DNA of 63,233 bases from Syntrophomonadaceae bacterium (GCA_012728655.1 JAAYEQ010000006.1:1-63233); one strand, 5' to 3'; shown: positions 40,555 to 49,558, counted from the stretch's first letter. Numbers and translations: made by a program. The notes: generated from the letters alone by a model not told the origin.

Positions 40555-41502
40555 ATGGCCTTAGATATGAACCCGGTTTTTAAGGGAAGGGACTTTATAT
40601 CCATACGCGATTACAGCCCGGACGAGATTGCCTACATCCTGGAGTTTGCATTCCAACTGAAGAAGATGCAGAAGGAAGGAATACCTCATCGGGTGCTGGA
40701 GGGCAAAACCCTGGGCATGTTATTCCAGAAGCCATCCACTCGTACCCGGATATCGTTCGAAGTGGGGATGTACCAGTTGGGAGGATATCCGCTCTTTCTA
40801 AGTCCCAAAGATATGCAGTTGGGACGGGGAGAGACCATCAAGGATACCGCTCTGACCATGTCCCGGTACCTCAACGGGATAATGATCCGGACCTTCAGTC
40901 ATGACGAAGTCCTGGAACTGGCGGAATACGCCACCATTCCCGTTATCAACGGCTTGACCGATTACCTCCATCCCTGCCAGGTAATGGGGGATATGATGAC
41001 CATACTGGAGTTCAAAAAAACCCTCAAGGGCATCAAGCTGGCCTTCATTGGAGACGGCAATAATGTCGCTCATTCCCTGCTCTTCGGCGGGGCCAAAACC
41101 GGAATGGATGTGGTGATTGCGTGTCCTCGGGGTTATGAGCCCATGAAGGAGGTCCTCGAGGCAGCAAGACAGGATGCCCAGGAAACCGGGGCTCGGTTGT
41201 GGGTGGTCGAAGATCCCTACGAAGCCGTGGAGAACGCCGATGTTGTGTACACCGACGTATGGGCCAGCATGGGGCAGGAGAAGGAAGCGGAGGAGAAGGA
41301 GAAACACTTTGCCCGTTATCAGGTAAACCGCAAGCTGCTGGACTTGGCCAAACCGGACGCGATAGTGATGCATTGCCTGCCGGCCAAACGGGGGCGCGAG
41401 ATTACCGACGAGGTAATGGACGGTCCCAATTCCGTGGTCTTTGATGAGGCCGAAAACCGTTTGCATGTCCAGAAGGCCATCATGGCCCTGCTCATGCAGT
41501 AA
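40555..41502 (+). CDS. argF: Ornithine carbamoyltransferase
   Basis: Forms citrulline from ornithine and carbamoyl phosphate. Carbamoyl phosphate motif STRTRISFE (about residue 62), HPCQVMGD, and the ornithine-binding HCLPAKRGREIT (about 265). 315 residues. The linked carbamoyl-phosphate synthase genes often found in arg operons are missing here. Confidence 0.97.
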   Translation: MALDMNPVFKGRDFISIRDYSPDEIAYILEFAFQLKKMQKEGIPHRVLEGKTLGMLFQKPSTRTRISFEVGMYQLGGYPLFLSPKDMQLGRGETIKDTALTMSRYLNGIMIRTFSHDEVLELAEYATIPVINGLTDYLHPCQVMGDMMTILEFKKTLKGIKLAFIGDGNNVAHSLLFGGAKTGMDVVIACPRGYEPMKEVLEAARQDAQETGARLWVVEDPYEAVENADVVYTDVWASMGQEKEAEEKEKHFARYQVNRKLLDLAKPDAIVMHCLPAKRGREITDEVMDGPNSVVFDEAENRLHVQKAIMALLMQ

Positions 41503-41528
41503 ATTTCCAACCGAGGGGTAACATAATT

Positions 41529-41948
41529 GTGGACACTGGTGTGAAAATGCGGACCGTATCAGCAGGGGACATAGAGGACCTGCTCAGCTTCTGGCGCACA
41601 ATTGAGGGTGTGGGGCTGGGAAAAGGCGATGACCGGGAATCCCTGGAGCGGTTTATCGACCGGAACCCAACCGCCTGCTTCCTGCTCACCGAAGAGGAGA
41701 AGATAGTTGGAAGCGTGCTGGGCGGCTTTGACGGCCGCCGCGGGTACATCTACCACCTGGCCGTATCTCCGGAGATGCGCCGCCAGGGGTGGGGCAGGAT
41801 GTTGATGGATGCAGTATGCGGAGAGCTGGAGAAGCTCGGTGCTCATAAGATTCACCTGTTTGTACTAAACGACAACCATGATGCGGTAGAATTCTACCGG
41901 CACCTGGGCTGGGAGCTCCGCACTGATATCAAGGTAATGTCCAAGTAG
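41529..41948 (+). CDS. GNAT-family N-acetyltransferase in the arg cluster
   Basis: About 139 residues with the acetyl-CoA pocket VSPEMRRQGWGRMLMDAVCGEL (RRQGWG, residues about 84-89) and C-terminal LNDNHDAVEFYRHLGWE, closest in appearance to YpeA/RimI-like enzymes. Acceptor unknown. It lacks the hallmarks of short ArgA enzymes, and ArgJ may already supply N-acetylglutamate, but its place 26 bases after argF suggests a role with an arginine-pathway amine. GTG 41529 is assumed; GTG 41541 or ATG 41547 are possible. Confidence 0.8.
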   Translation: MDTGVKMRTVSAGDIEDLLSFWRTIEGVGLGKGDDRESLERFIDRNPTACFLLTEEEKIVGSVLGGFDGRRGYIYHLAVSPEMRRQGWGRMLMDAVCGELEKLGAHKIHLFVLNDNHDAVEFYRHLGWELRTDIKVMSK

Positions 41949-42031
41949 TACAGGTAAAGAACCGTACCCATAAATACCCGCTTATATTAAGCAGACTCTA
42001 AATAGGCATATTGTCAAAAGGAGAGATGACA

Positions 42032-43345
42032 GTGGCAAAACAACGGATACTTATTATGGGAGCTGCCGGCCGCGACTTTCACAACTTCAACACCTATTTT
42101 CGGGGAAACCCCGATTACGAAGTAGTGGCTTTCACCGCCACCCAGATCCCGGATATTGAGGGGAGACGCTACCCGGCTGAACTCGCCGGTGAGGGTTATC
42201 CGGAAGGCATTCCTATATATTCCGAAGAGGAACTGCCCGAACTTATTAAGAGCCTCAAAGTGGACCAAGTGGTTTTCGCCTACAGTGACGTTTCTCATGT
42301 CTACGTTATGAACAGAGCTTCGCTGGTGAATGCGCTCGGGGCTGATTTCTGGCTGATGGGACCCAACAAGACCATGCTCAGATCGACCAAGAAAGTGGTG
42401 GCGGTAACCGCAGTCCGAACCGGAAGCGGGAAGAGCCAGACCACCCGTTACGTCGGCAAGTTATTGACCGAGGCCGGGAAAAAGGTGGCTGTTGTCCGTC
42501 ATCCCATGCCCTATGGGAAGCTGGAAGAGCAGGTGGTCCAGAGGTTTGCCACCTATGAGGACCTGGATCTTCATAATTGTACCATCGAGGAAAGGGAAGA
42601 GTACGAGCCTCATATCGACATCGGCATGGTGGTATACGCGGGGGTTGACTACGAAGCCATCCTGCGCCGGGCGGAGCAGGAAGCGGACATAATCCTGTGG
42701 GATGGGGGCAACAACGACCTGCCTTTCTATTACCCCGACCTGCATATTGTCGTGGTGGATCCGCACCGGCCCGGGCATGAGACCACTTACCATCCCGGGG
42801 AGTCCAACCTGCGACGGGCCGATATCGCGATCATTAACAAGGTTGACTCGGCGGATGCCAAGGCGGTGGAGGCCGTAAAAGCGGCGATAGCCGCCAATAA
42901 CCCCGGAGCCGAGATCATCATGGCCAACTCGCCGATAACGGTTGATGAACCGGACCTGGTGAAGGGCAAGCGGGTGCTGGTAGTCGAAGACGGTCCCACC
43001 CTGACCCACGGAGATATGGCCTACGGCGCCGGAGTGATTGCCGCGGAAAAGCTGGGAGCTGCACAGTTGATTGATCCTCGCCCCTTTGCCGTGGGTTCCA
43101 TTAAAAAGACCTTCGAGAAATACACTCACCTGGAAAAGCTGCTCCCGGCCATGGGTTACGGCAAAACCCAGATCACAGAGCTGGCGGAGACCATCAACCG
43201 CTCACCGGCCGAGTTGGTTATCATAGGAACCCCGATAGACCTGCGCCGGGTGATGAAGCTGGATAAACCGGCGGTCAGGGTAAGATACGAATTGGAAGAG
43301 ATCGGGACCCCACGCCTGGCGGAACTGCTGAAGAAGGTGATATAA
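42032..43345 (+). CDS. Cyclic 2,3-diphosphoglycerate synthase-like GTPase
   Basis: About 437 residues of a family often named after archaeal cDPG synthase. N-terminal Rossmann-like half (ILIMGAAGRDFHNFN, VVFAYSDVSHVYVM) and a P-loop half with TGSGKSQTTRYVGKLL (about residue 132), LWDGGNNDLPFYYPDL, and INKVDSADAKAVEAV resembling a GTPase NKxD. Role in bacteria unknown; cDPG itself is documented in methanogens. GTG 42032 is preferred, with AAAGGAGAG at 42017-42025; TTG 42011 precedes that site. It is wedged between the arg cluster's GNAT gene and argG. Confidence 0.82.
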   Translation: MAKQRILIMGAAGRDFHNFNTYFRGNPDYEVVAFTATQIPDIEGRRYPAELAGEGYPEGIPIYSEEELPELIKSLKVDQVVFAYSDVSHVYVMNRASLVNALGADFWLMGPNKTMLRSTKKVVAVTAVRTGSGKSQTTRYVGKLLTEAGKKVAVVRHPMPYGKLEEQVVQRFATYEDLDLHNCTIEEREEYEPHIDIGMVVYAGVDYEAILRRAEQEADIILWDGGNNDLPFYYPDLHIVVVDPHRPGHETTYHPGESNLRRADIAIINKVDSADAKAVEAVKAAIAANNPGAEIIMANSPITVDEPDLVKGKRVLVVEDGPTLTHGDMAYGAGVIAAEKLGAAQLIDPRPFAVGSIKKTFEKYTHLEKLLPAMGYGKTQITELAETINRSPAELVIIGTPIDLRRVMKLDKPAVRVRYELEEIGTPRLAELLKKVI

Positions 43346-43512
43346 CCTGATCTTGGCAACAGAAGTTAGGCAGCTCCGGTCATTCTGATGGAGGCGGGAA
43401 CCGGTAGCGAGGTGCAGTATGGTTGGTTGTTCCCGACCCCGGTCATGAAAAGGGCGAGGGAAGATTTCGCAGGTAGTACGGTTTAGGAAGGACAGGAGGA
43501 GGAGAAGAAAAG

Positions 43513-44724
43513 ATGGAAAAAATCATACTTGCTTATTCGGGAGGGCTTGATACCTCTATAATCATCCACTGGTTGAAGGAGAAATACGGTTGTGAGGTCA
43601 TAGCTGTATGTGCGGACCTCGGCCAGGGGGAAGAGCTTTTATCGCTGCGGGAAAGGGCGCTCAGGTCGGGTGCCGCCAAGATATATATTGAGGACCTGCG
43701 GGAGGAGTTTGTTACCGATTTTATTTGGCCTGTTCTCAAATCAGGTGCAATGTATGAAGGCAAGTATTTGCTGGGAACCAGTTTCGCCCGCCCGCTGATC
43801 AGCAAATGTCTGGTGGAGATTGCTCACCGGGAAGGGGCTTCGGCTATTGCCCACGGAGCAACCGGCAAAGGTAATGACCAGGTGCGCTTCGAGTTGGCCA
43901 TCAAGGCCCTGGACCCGGATCTGCGAGTCATTGCTCCCTGGAGGGAATGGGATATCCGTTCCCGGGAAGATGCCATTAGTTACGCTGAAAAACACGGGAT
44001 ACCGGTTACTGTGACCCGCAAGAACATATACAGTGAGGACCGTAACCTCTGGCATCTCAGCCATGAAGGGGGCGATCTGGAGGACCCCTGGCATGAACCC
44101 TCGGATGAGATCTTGCGTTTAATCACTCCTCCTCAGAAGGCTCCCGACAACCCTACTTATGTGGAGATCGACTTTGTGAAGGGGGTGCCGGTAGCAGTTA
44201 ACGGTGAGAAATTGCCTCCGGTGAGGCTGATTGAGACCCTGAACCGGTTGGCCGGAGAGAACGGAGTGGGGATGGTCAGCCTGGTGGAGAACCGGCTGGT
44301 GGGCATCAAATCAAGAGGGGTCTATGAATGCCCGGGAGGAACGGCACTGTATCTGGCCCACCGTGAATTGGAGCATCTCACCCTGGAGCGCCGCACCTTG
44401 CACTTCAAGGAGCAGATAGCCATCCAGTATGCGGAACTGGTCTATGATGGGAACTGGTATTCGCAGCTAAAGGAGTGCCTGGATGCTTTCATAGACAAGA
44501 CCCAGGAGACCGTAACCGGAACGGTAAGGTTAAAGCTCTATAAAGGAAACTGTATTCCGGTAGGAGCCAAATCGCCGTACTCCCTGTACAATCCGCAACT
44601 GGCGACCTTTGGTGAAGACGACACTTATTCTCATAAAGATGCCGAAGGCTTCATCAATCTTTTTGGCCTGCCCCTCAAGGTTCGGGCAATGATGGAAAGG
44701 GAGGCCAGAAAGCGGGCAGGTTGA
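43513..44724 (+). CDS. argG: Argininosuccinate synthase
   Basis: ATP-dependent condensation of citrulline and aspartate. N-type ATP pyrophosphatase loop [10 protein letters not shown] at residue 6, [14 protein letters not shown], and the conserved SVENR-like [13 protein letters not shown]. 403 residues. Good AGGAGGAGAAGAAAAG leader. Last gene of the cluster; a strong terminator follows at 44774. Confidence 0.98.
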   Translation: MEKIILAYSGGLDTSIIIHWLKEKYGCEVIAVCADLGQGEELLSLRERALRSGAAKIYIEDLREEFVTDFIWPVLKSGAMYEGKYLLGTSFARPLISKCLVEIAHREGASAIAHGATGKGNDQVRFELAIKALDPDLRVIAPWREWDIRSREDAISYAEKHGIPVTVTRKNIYSEDRNLWHLSHEGGDLEDPWHEPSDEILRLITPPQKAPDNPTYVEIDFVKGVPVAVNGEKLPPVRLIETLNRLAGENGVGMVSLVENRLVGIKSRGVYECPGGTALYLAHRELEHLTLERRTLHFKEQIAIQYAELVYDGNWYSQLKECLDAFIDKTQETVTGTVRLKLYKGNCIPVGAKSPYSLYNPQLATFGEDDTYSHKDAEGFINLFGLPLKVRAMMEREARKRAG

Positions 44725-44773
44725 ACGATAGACACGGTATTGATTGACGGTTTAAAACGGTTATAAAAAGCAA

Positions 44774-44804
44774 CCCGTACCGTCGAGCGGTACGGGATTT
44801 TTTC
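44774..44804 (+). terminator. Rho-independent terminator ending the arg cluster
   Basis: Stem CCCGTACCG / CGGTACGGG (9 bp), loop TCGAG, then ATTTTTT. Lies 50 bases after argG. Confidence 0.93.
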
Positions 44805-44868
44805 TGCTGCCCGGGGACGCTGAATGGTTATGGTGGATTCAGGGTTGGGCCCCCGCCCACCAAATGGA

Positions 44869-45921
44869 TTAATCGGGAACCACCATGACCTTGATGCAAT
44901 TGTCCAGGCGTTCGCTGAAGATGCGGTAGCCCTCCAGGATGTTGCTCAAGGTTACCTCATGAGTTATCAGCGGGGTAACGTCAATCTTGCCGAATTCAAT
45001 CAGTTTCAGCAGGCGGCTCATCTCATGCAGTGAGGTGTAGCCCGAAACCAGAGTCAGGTTCTTGTAGAACATTTTCAAGAGAGCTACGTTGACGTGGAAA
45101 GGGCTCATGCCGATCATGGAGATAAATCCGCCTTTGGCCGTGCATGCCAGGCAGTCGTCAATGGTTTGCGGGGTGGCGACTGCGTCAATGGAAAGCTGTA
45201 CCCCCACCCCTCCGGTCAGGCTGCGGATCTCCCGAGCCGCTCTTGCTTCCCGGGCATTGATCACGTGAGTGGCTCCCATCTTGAGCGCCATCTCCAGACG
45301 ATAATCCTCCAGGTCAACTGCGATTAAGCGGGCGGGACTGAACAGCTTGGCCGAGGCCACCGCACATAGACCGACCGGGCCGCAGCCGAAAACGGCGATA
45401 TCGTCGCCGGGCTGTGGCGGACGATAGGTAACTCCGATGTAACCGGTAGACAGCACATCACCGACCAGAAGAGCCTGCTTGAAGGAGACGCTGTCCGGAA
45501 TCTTGACTACGTTGTTGTCGGCGTAAGGAATCCGTACGTATTCAGCCTGGACCCCGGGAAGATCTCCTTTGTTTTTGCCGGCTCCGAACATCAGGTCTTT
45601 TTCACAGGCATAATACCTGCCGGCCCGGCACTCGGGACAGGCGCCGCAGGCTACACCGCCGGGAATTACCACCCGGTCACCGGGCTTGAAATTCGTTACA
45701 TAAGGACCGACCTCTTCGACGATGCCGACGCCTTCATGGCCGATGATGAAATTCGGCGTCATAGGAACCTCGCCGGTGACAAAATGAATGTCGCTGCCGC
45801 ATATCGAGGCGGCGGCAACCTTCACGATCATGTCGTGTCCTTCCTTCAGGGTCGGCTTTTCGGTTTCTTCCAACGACAACCTCGGACCGTCACGCAAAAA
45901 TAGTGCTTTAATTTTTGACAC
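44869..45921 (-). CDS. Zinc-dependent alcohol dehydrogenase (MDR superfamily)
   Basis: NAD(P)-linked oxidoreductase of the threonine/sorbitol/alcohol dehydrogenase group, 350 residues. Catalytic zinc ligands in ICGSDIHFV (about residue 41) and GHEGVGIVEEVG, structural zinc cysteines CGACPECRAGRYYAC, and nucleotide-binding VFGCGPVGLCAVASA (about 175). The substrate cannot be read from the sequence. GTG start abuts GGGGG; an extended -10 promoter lies 41 bases upstream. Convergent with the arg cluster. Confidence 0.92.
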   Translation of the reverse strand: MSKIKALFLRDGPRLSLEETEKPTLKEGHDMIVKVAAASICGSDIHFVTGEVPMTPNFIIGHEGVGIVEEVGPYVTNFKPGDRVVIPGGVACGACPECRAGRYYACEKDLMFGAGKNKGDLPGVQAEYVRIPYADNNVVKIPDSVSFKQALLVGDVLSTGYIGVTYRPPQPGDDIAVFGCGPVGLCAVASAKLFSPARLIAVDLEDYRLEMALKMGATHVINAREARAAREIRSLTGGVGVQLSIDAVATPQTIDDCLACTAKGGFISMIGMSPFHVNVALLKMFYKNLTLVSGYTSLHEMSRLLKLIEFGKIDVTPLITHEVTLSNILEGYRIFSERLDNCIKVMVVPD

Positions 45922-45961
45922 CCCCAGTACTATTAATAACGACAGCTATCAAGCTGCCTTA

Positions 45962-45970
45962 ATTATAGCA
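45962..45970 (-). promoter_or_regulatory. Extended -10 promoter of the alcohol dehydrogenase gene
   Basis: On the minus strand TGCTATAAT matches the extended -10 consensus TGNTATAAT. No convincing -35. Located 41 bases before the GTG start. Confidence 0.5.
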
Positions 45971-46070
45971 GTTTGTCGTATTTTGCGATATTACGCTGTT
46001 AAAATAATTACCACGGTTAAAGTCCCTCCGAGGAGCCATAATAGTTTAAAACGACTGAAGGAGGGTTCTT

Positions 46071-46259
46071 ATGGCATATCTAAAACCGGGGGAGATTGCT
46101 CCGCATGACGGGTTTTACATCACCCGCGGGTACAGTGTCTTCCTGCGCCAGGGACAGGCAATGCCTCTTATTAGTCCGGAAATTCCGGACATCGAGGCAG
46201 AATTAGGCCTGTACCCGGTAAAAGACGGTGAGGAGCGGGGTTCGGGTCTCTCCTTATAA
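46071..46259 (+). CDS. Small YjzC-like protein
   Basis: 62 residues, soluble, function unknown. The N-terminal LKPGEIAPHDGFYITRG resembles the PGQKAPNDGIY block of the YjzC family. It has a very strong ribosome-binding site (GAAGGAGGG, 6 bases before ATG), so it is a real gene despite its size. Just after its stop a decayed repeat of its own C-terminal coding end is found (46276-46309). Transcribed away from the alcohol dehydrogenase. Confidence 0.75.
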   Translation: MAYLKPGEIAPHDGFYITRGYSVFLRQGQAMPLISPEIPDIEAELGLYPVKDGEERGSGLSL

Positions 46260-46309
46260 TCAGGGCACTTTTCAAGTACCCGTTAGAAGATGGTGAAAAG
46301 CGGGGTTAA
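46211..46309. repeat. Imperfect 32-base direct repeat of the YjzC-like gene's 3' end
   Basis: Copy one (46211-46242) encodes YPVKDGEERG inside the gene. Copy two (46276-46307, 65 bases on) encodes YPLEDGEKRG followed by TAA but lies outside it. Five of 32 bases differ. Suggests a past tandem duplication in which the present ending GSGLSL replaced the older stop. Confidence 0.7.
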
Positions 46310-46430
46310 ACCCTTTAGTTGTTGGAAAAGAATTAAGGGGTATTTATTAAGACGAGTTGTGTGAACAATTATGGGAACGTTTTTGAGGTTTTTCCTCAAA
46401 TCCCCGGTGAACCTGCCAATCGACACGGAG

Positions 46431-46468
46431 TAAAATTGGAGGCAGACCGGTTGCGGCCTGCCTCCAAT
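46431..46468 (-). terminator. Terminator of the DUF1540 gene
   Basis: Stem ATTGGAGGCAG / CTGCCTCCAAT (11 bp), followed on the minus strand by TTTTA. It begins 3 bases past the DUF1540 stop codon. Confidence 0.85.
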
Positions 46469-46470
46469 CG

Positions 46471-46650
46471 TTAGAAGCGCTGCTTTGGTCTAAAGGTATT
46501 GCAATCGGTATCTTCAGAGCTGTAGGAGTTGGGCGGCTTGACTTCGATTTGCTCGGCCATGCATTTATCCCCGCTCTGGTAGTAATAGCAGGTGTCAACT
46601 ACGCACTTAACGCGGCTGATCGGTTCTGTTGCGCGGCTGACTTTTTCCAC
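46471..46650 (-). CDS. Small cysteine-rich DUF1540 protein
   Basis: 59 residues starting with GTG. It carries the DUF1540 pattern: VKCVVDTCYYY, GDKCMAEQIEV, and a final TDCNTF. The four spaced cysteines suggest metal binding; proteins of this family are common in Clostridia, often in two tandem copies, with no known function. The ribosome-binding site AAAGGAGGTGA is near-perfect and the terminator follows directly, so it is a complete single-gene unit. Confidence 0.9.
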   Translation of the reverse strand: MEKVSRATEPISRVKCVVDTCYYYQSGDKCMAEQIEVKPPNSYSSEDTDCNTFRPKQRF

Positions 46651-47074
46651 GGCTTCACCTCCTTTGCGATAGTATTTGAAAGGTCCGCATTACAATGTTG
46701 CATAAATCCGGCACGGTATATTCAGGAATATTACAGTACTTGTGGCAGGAGGCCGGCTTTTTGCGCCGATCGGCGGGCAGGAAATCTTGCAGCGCGGCAA
46801 ATGCAGGAAGTAATTGATTTTCTAGAAAGCGTAACGGCAGTGAAAGCCCGAATCCACGGGTGCCTGGTAAGAGCAGCCCCCCTATGGCTGCGAATCTCCA
46901 GGGTTGCCTATGTGCTATAATCTTTTTTAGCCGGATTTTTGTAACCCGGTATGTTTACTTGCAGTGAGAAGTTGACCGGCCGGCTAAACCGCGGGGAACC
47001 GTTAAGGGGAGACCTAAACGCATGAACACACGAACAGGCCATTAACGGTCAGCTTTGCGAATGGGGGAGTAGCC
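46651..47074. other. 424-base gap between the DUF1540 gene and the phosphatase gene
   Basis: Divergent control region. An inverted TTTAGCCGG (46926-46934) / CCGGCTAAA (46980-46988) pair is present with a 45-base loop. A plus-strand open frame across the left part lacks a ribosome-binding site and opposes DUF1540, so it is discounted. Confidence 0.5.
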
Positions 47075-47701
47075 TTGCGTATAATTCTTGTCAGACATGG
47101 ATCAACAGCCTGGAATGAGGAAGGAAAGTATCAGGGCACCGTAGATGTACCCCTGAGTGATAAAGGAAGGCAGGAAGCCGAAATGGTCGCCGAGAGATTG
47201 CGGCATGAGAAGATCGATGCTGTTTATTCCAGCAATCTGAGACGCGCCCGCGAGACTGCCGAAATAATAGCTCGTCCCCACGGGCTTCCGGTTCAGGTTG
47301 TAGATGAACTCGGGGAGATAAATTTTGGGGATTGGGAGGGTCTGACCGCCCAGGAGATAAAGGATAAATTCGGAGAAGAAGCGTACCGCACCTGGTTGGA
47401 AGATCCGGTAAACGCCGATATATCCGGAGGAGACAGGATTACGGATTTTGCCGAGCGGGTAATTCGAGGGTTTGACCGTATTATTCAGGCCCACCAGGAT
47501 GATACGGTGGTAGTAGCCACTCATGGCGGGGCTCTGATGGTTTTGGGATGCCACCTCCACGGTGATGATTTGAGCTGTTTTCGGAAGTACTATCATCATA
47601 ACGCGGCCATCAGTGTGGTGGAGCTCGAGGGAGATGTCTTGCAGATTAAACAACTGAACTACCGTGATCACCTGCGGGGATTCGGCGAGAAAACTACTTG
47701 A
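47075..47701 (+). CDS. Histidine phosphatase family protein (GpmB/CobC-like)
   Basis: Cofactor-independent phosphatase of the phosphoglycerate-mutase superfamily, 208 residues. Catalytic RHGSTAWN with the phosphorylated histidine (residue 8), the GTVDVPLSDKGR loop, LGEINFGDWEG with catalytic glutamate, and second histidine in VATHGGALMVL. Could act as alpha-ribazole phosphatase or on another small phosphate ester. TTG start after GGGGGAG. Its end lies 18 bases before argH, so the two are co-transcribed. Confidence 0.9.
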   Translation: MRIILVRHGSTAWNEEGKYQGTVDVPLSDKGRQEAEMVAERLRHEKIDAVYSSNLRRARETAEIIARPHGLPVQVVDELGEINFGDWEGLTAQEIKDKFGEEAYRTWLEDPVNADISGGDRITDFAERVIRGFDRIIQAHQDDTVVVATHGGALMVLGCHLHGDDLSCFRKYYHHNAAISVVELEGDVLQIKQLNYRDHLRGFGEKTT

Positions 47702-47718
47702 GAAGAGAGGAAAGCAGC

Positions 47719-49110
47719 ATGAAACTCTGGGGAGGACGTTTTACCAAAAAAACCTCGGAACTGGTGGATGAATTCAATGCTTCCATCAATTTTGATTCCC
47801 GGCTGTACAAACACGACATAAGGGGAAGTATAGCCCACGCCCGTATGCTGGCCCGCCAGGGCATTATAACCCCGGAAGAGGCGGCGGAGATCGAGAGGGG
47901 TCTTATCGGCATCGAAGAGGACCTTGACGCCGGACGCCTGCAGTTTTCGCTTACTGCCGAGGATGTCCACATGAACATAGAAACCTTCCTGATCGAGAGG
48001 ATTGGCGAGACCGGCAAAAAGCTTCATACCGCTCGCAGCCGTAACGACCAGGTCGCTCTGGATATTCGTCTCTACCTGCGTTCGGAAATCTACACCATTA
48101 AAGTGCTCTTGTTTGAACTGATGTCAACCTTAAAAGTCCTGGCCGAGGAGCATGTGGAGACTATTATGCCGGGGTACACCCACCTGCAGAAGGCTCAGCC
48201 CGTGACCCTGGCTCATCACCTGCTGGCTTACCTGGAGATGCTGAGAAGGGATTGGGAGCGATTAAACGATGTCGAGCGGAGGACGGATTTTATGCCCCTG
48301 GGCTCGGGGGCGCTGGCCGGGAGCGGTTTACCGATAGATCGCGATTATGTTCGAGAGGAACTGGGTTTCGGCCACCTGACCCGCAACAGCCTGGACGGGG
48401 TCGGCGACCGTGATTTCGTCCTTGAGTTCATGTCTTTCAGTGCGATTCTCATGATGCACCTCAGCCGGCTTTCCGAGGAGATAATCCTGTGGGCCAGCGA
48501 TGAATTCGGATTTATCGAGCTGGACGATGCTTTCAGCACCGGTTCCAGCATCATGCCTCAGAAAAAGAACCCGGATGTTGCCGAGTTGGTCCGGGGCAAG
48601 ACCGGCCGGGTTTACGGAAACCTGATGTCTCTGCTGACCACTATGAAAGGCCTTCCTCTGGCCTACAACAAGGACATGCAGGAGGACAAGGAACCCTTAT
48701 TTGATACCGTTGACACCGTGAAAAACTGCCTGGCCATTTACAGCCCGATGCTGCAGTCAACTCGGTTCAATGTCGAGCGCATGTACCGGGCCGCTGCCCG
48801 CGGTTTCACCAACGCCACCGACCTAGCCGACTATCTGGTCAAAAAGGGGTTGCCTTTCCGGGAAGCGCACAGCATATCCGGGAAAATTGTGAACTGGTGT
48901 CTGGAGAAGGGGAAAACCCTGGAGGAGGTAACCCTCCCCGAATTCCGGGCCTTCACACCGGTGATCGACGATACTGTTTATGCCGAGATTGACTTGAAAG
49001 CCTGTGTTGAAAAACGAAACCTTTTCGGCGGTCCCGCACCGTCTGCCGTCAGGAAAGCGCTGGATGAAGCAACCGAATTCCTTGGTACGATCGACCCCGC
49101 CAAGCGATAA
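47719..49110 (+). CDS. argH: Argininosuccinate lyase
   Basis: Splits argininosuccinate into arginine and fumarate, the last step of the pathway. Fumarase/aspartase fold with the signature GSSIMPQKKNPDVAEL (about residue 275), TARSRNDQVALDIRLYL, and HLQKAQPVTLAHH. 463 residues from ATG 47719 after GAGAGGAAAG; a TTG at 47698 overlaps the upstream stop and is unlikely. Separated from argG by three genes, unlike the common argG-argH pair. Confidence 0.97.
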   Translation: MKLWGGRFTKKTSELVDEFNASINFDSRLYKHDIRGSIAHARMLARQGIITPEEAAEIERGLIGIEEDLDAGRLQFSLTAEDVHMNIETFLIERIGETGKKLHTARSRNDQVALDIRLYLRSEIYTIKVLLFELMSTLKVLAEEHVETIMPGYTHLQKAQPVTLAHHLLAYLEMLRRDWERLNDVERRTDFMPLGSGALAGSGLPIDRDYVREELGFGHLTRNSLDGVGDRDFVLEFMSFSAILMMHLSRLSEEIILWASDEFGFIELDDAFSTGSSIMPQKKNPDVAELVRGKTGRVYGNLMSLLTTMKGLPLAYNKDMQEDKEPLFDTVDTVKNCLAIYSPMLQSTRFNVERMYRAAARGFTNATDLADYLVKKGLPFREAHSISGKIVNWCLEKGKTLEEVTLPEFRAFTPVIDDTVYAEIDLKACVEKRNLFGGPAPSAVRKALDEATEFLGTIDPAKR

Positions 49111-49233
49111 GTTTTTATCTTAACCACCTGGCTGCCAGGACCCATGCTCAACGCACCGTCATGGCGGTATCCCGGTTAACAACCGGATATCCCGGACATA
49201 AGATGTAATACCTTATGTCCGGGAGGGTTGGGT

Positions 49234-49527
49234 ATGTCACATGATTACATGCTTACCATGGCGATTCCGATTATAAATGGCCTGGCTGAAGTGGCGAAAA
49301 GGGCCGGTCTTCCCAACCGATACGTTCCTCTGCTGGCGGTTATACTGGGCTTAATAGCCGGAATCGGACTCCGCAATCCACAGGATTCAATCACTGTTGC
49401 CATCCTGGAAGGGCTGGTCATCGGACTGTCAGCCGTTGGTCTTTACAGCGGCACCCGGAATGTCCTGGGAAAGAACTCAAACGGGAAAGGCAGCCGCAAG
49501 GATAATTCCTCATGGGGCCGCAAGTGA
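49234..49527 (+). CDS. Small holin-like membrane protein (Hol44, Phage_holin_5_2 type)
   Basis: About 97 residues with two membrane helices (about 8-25 weak, 32-50, 60-82). The block RAGLPNRYVPLLAVILGL and EGLVIGLSAVGLYSGTRN matches the Hol44 holin group. No endolysin or other phage gene is near, so it may be a domesticated gene or a stray prophage remnant. ATG 49234 follows GGGAGGG by seven bases. Charged C-terminal tail (KNSNGKGSRKDN). Confidence 0.75.
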   Translation: MSHDYMLTMAIPIINGLAEVAKRAGLPNRYVPLLAVILGLIAGIGLRNPQDSITVAILEGLVIGLSAVGLYSGTRNVLGKNSNGKGSRKDNSSWGRK

Positions 49528-49558
49528 AAAAACGCCATCTGATCTTCATATTTGAAAT

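Noticed and set aside
41529-41948. GNAT gene as N-acetylglutamate synthase (argA)
   Set aside because: Sequence looks like YpeA/RimI-type GNATs and not like short ArgA; kept as unspecified acetyltransferase.
46549-46920. 123-codon plus-strand frame opposite DUF1540
   Set aside because: No ribosome-binding site; the opposite strand has a complete DUF1540 gene with terminator.
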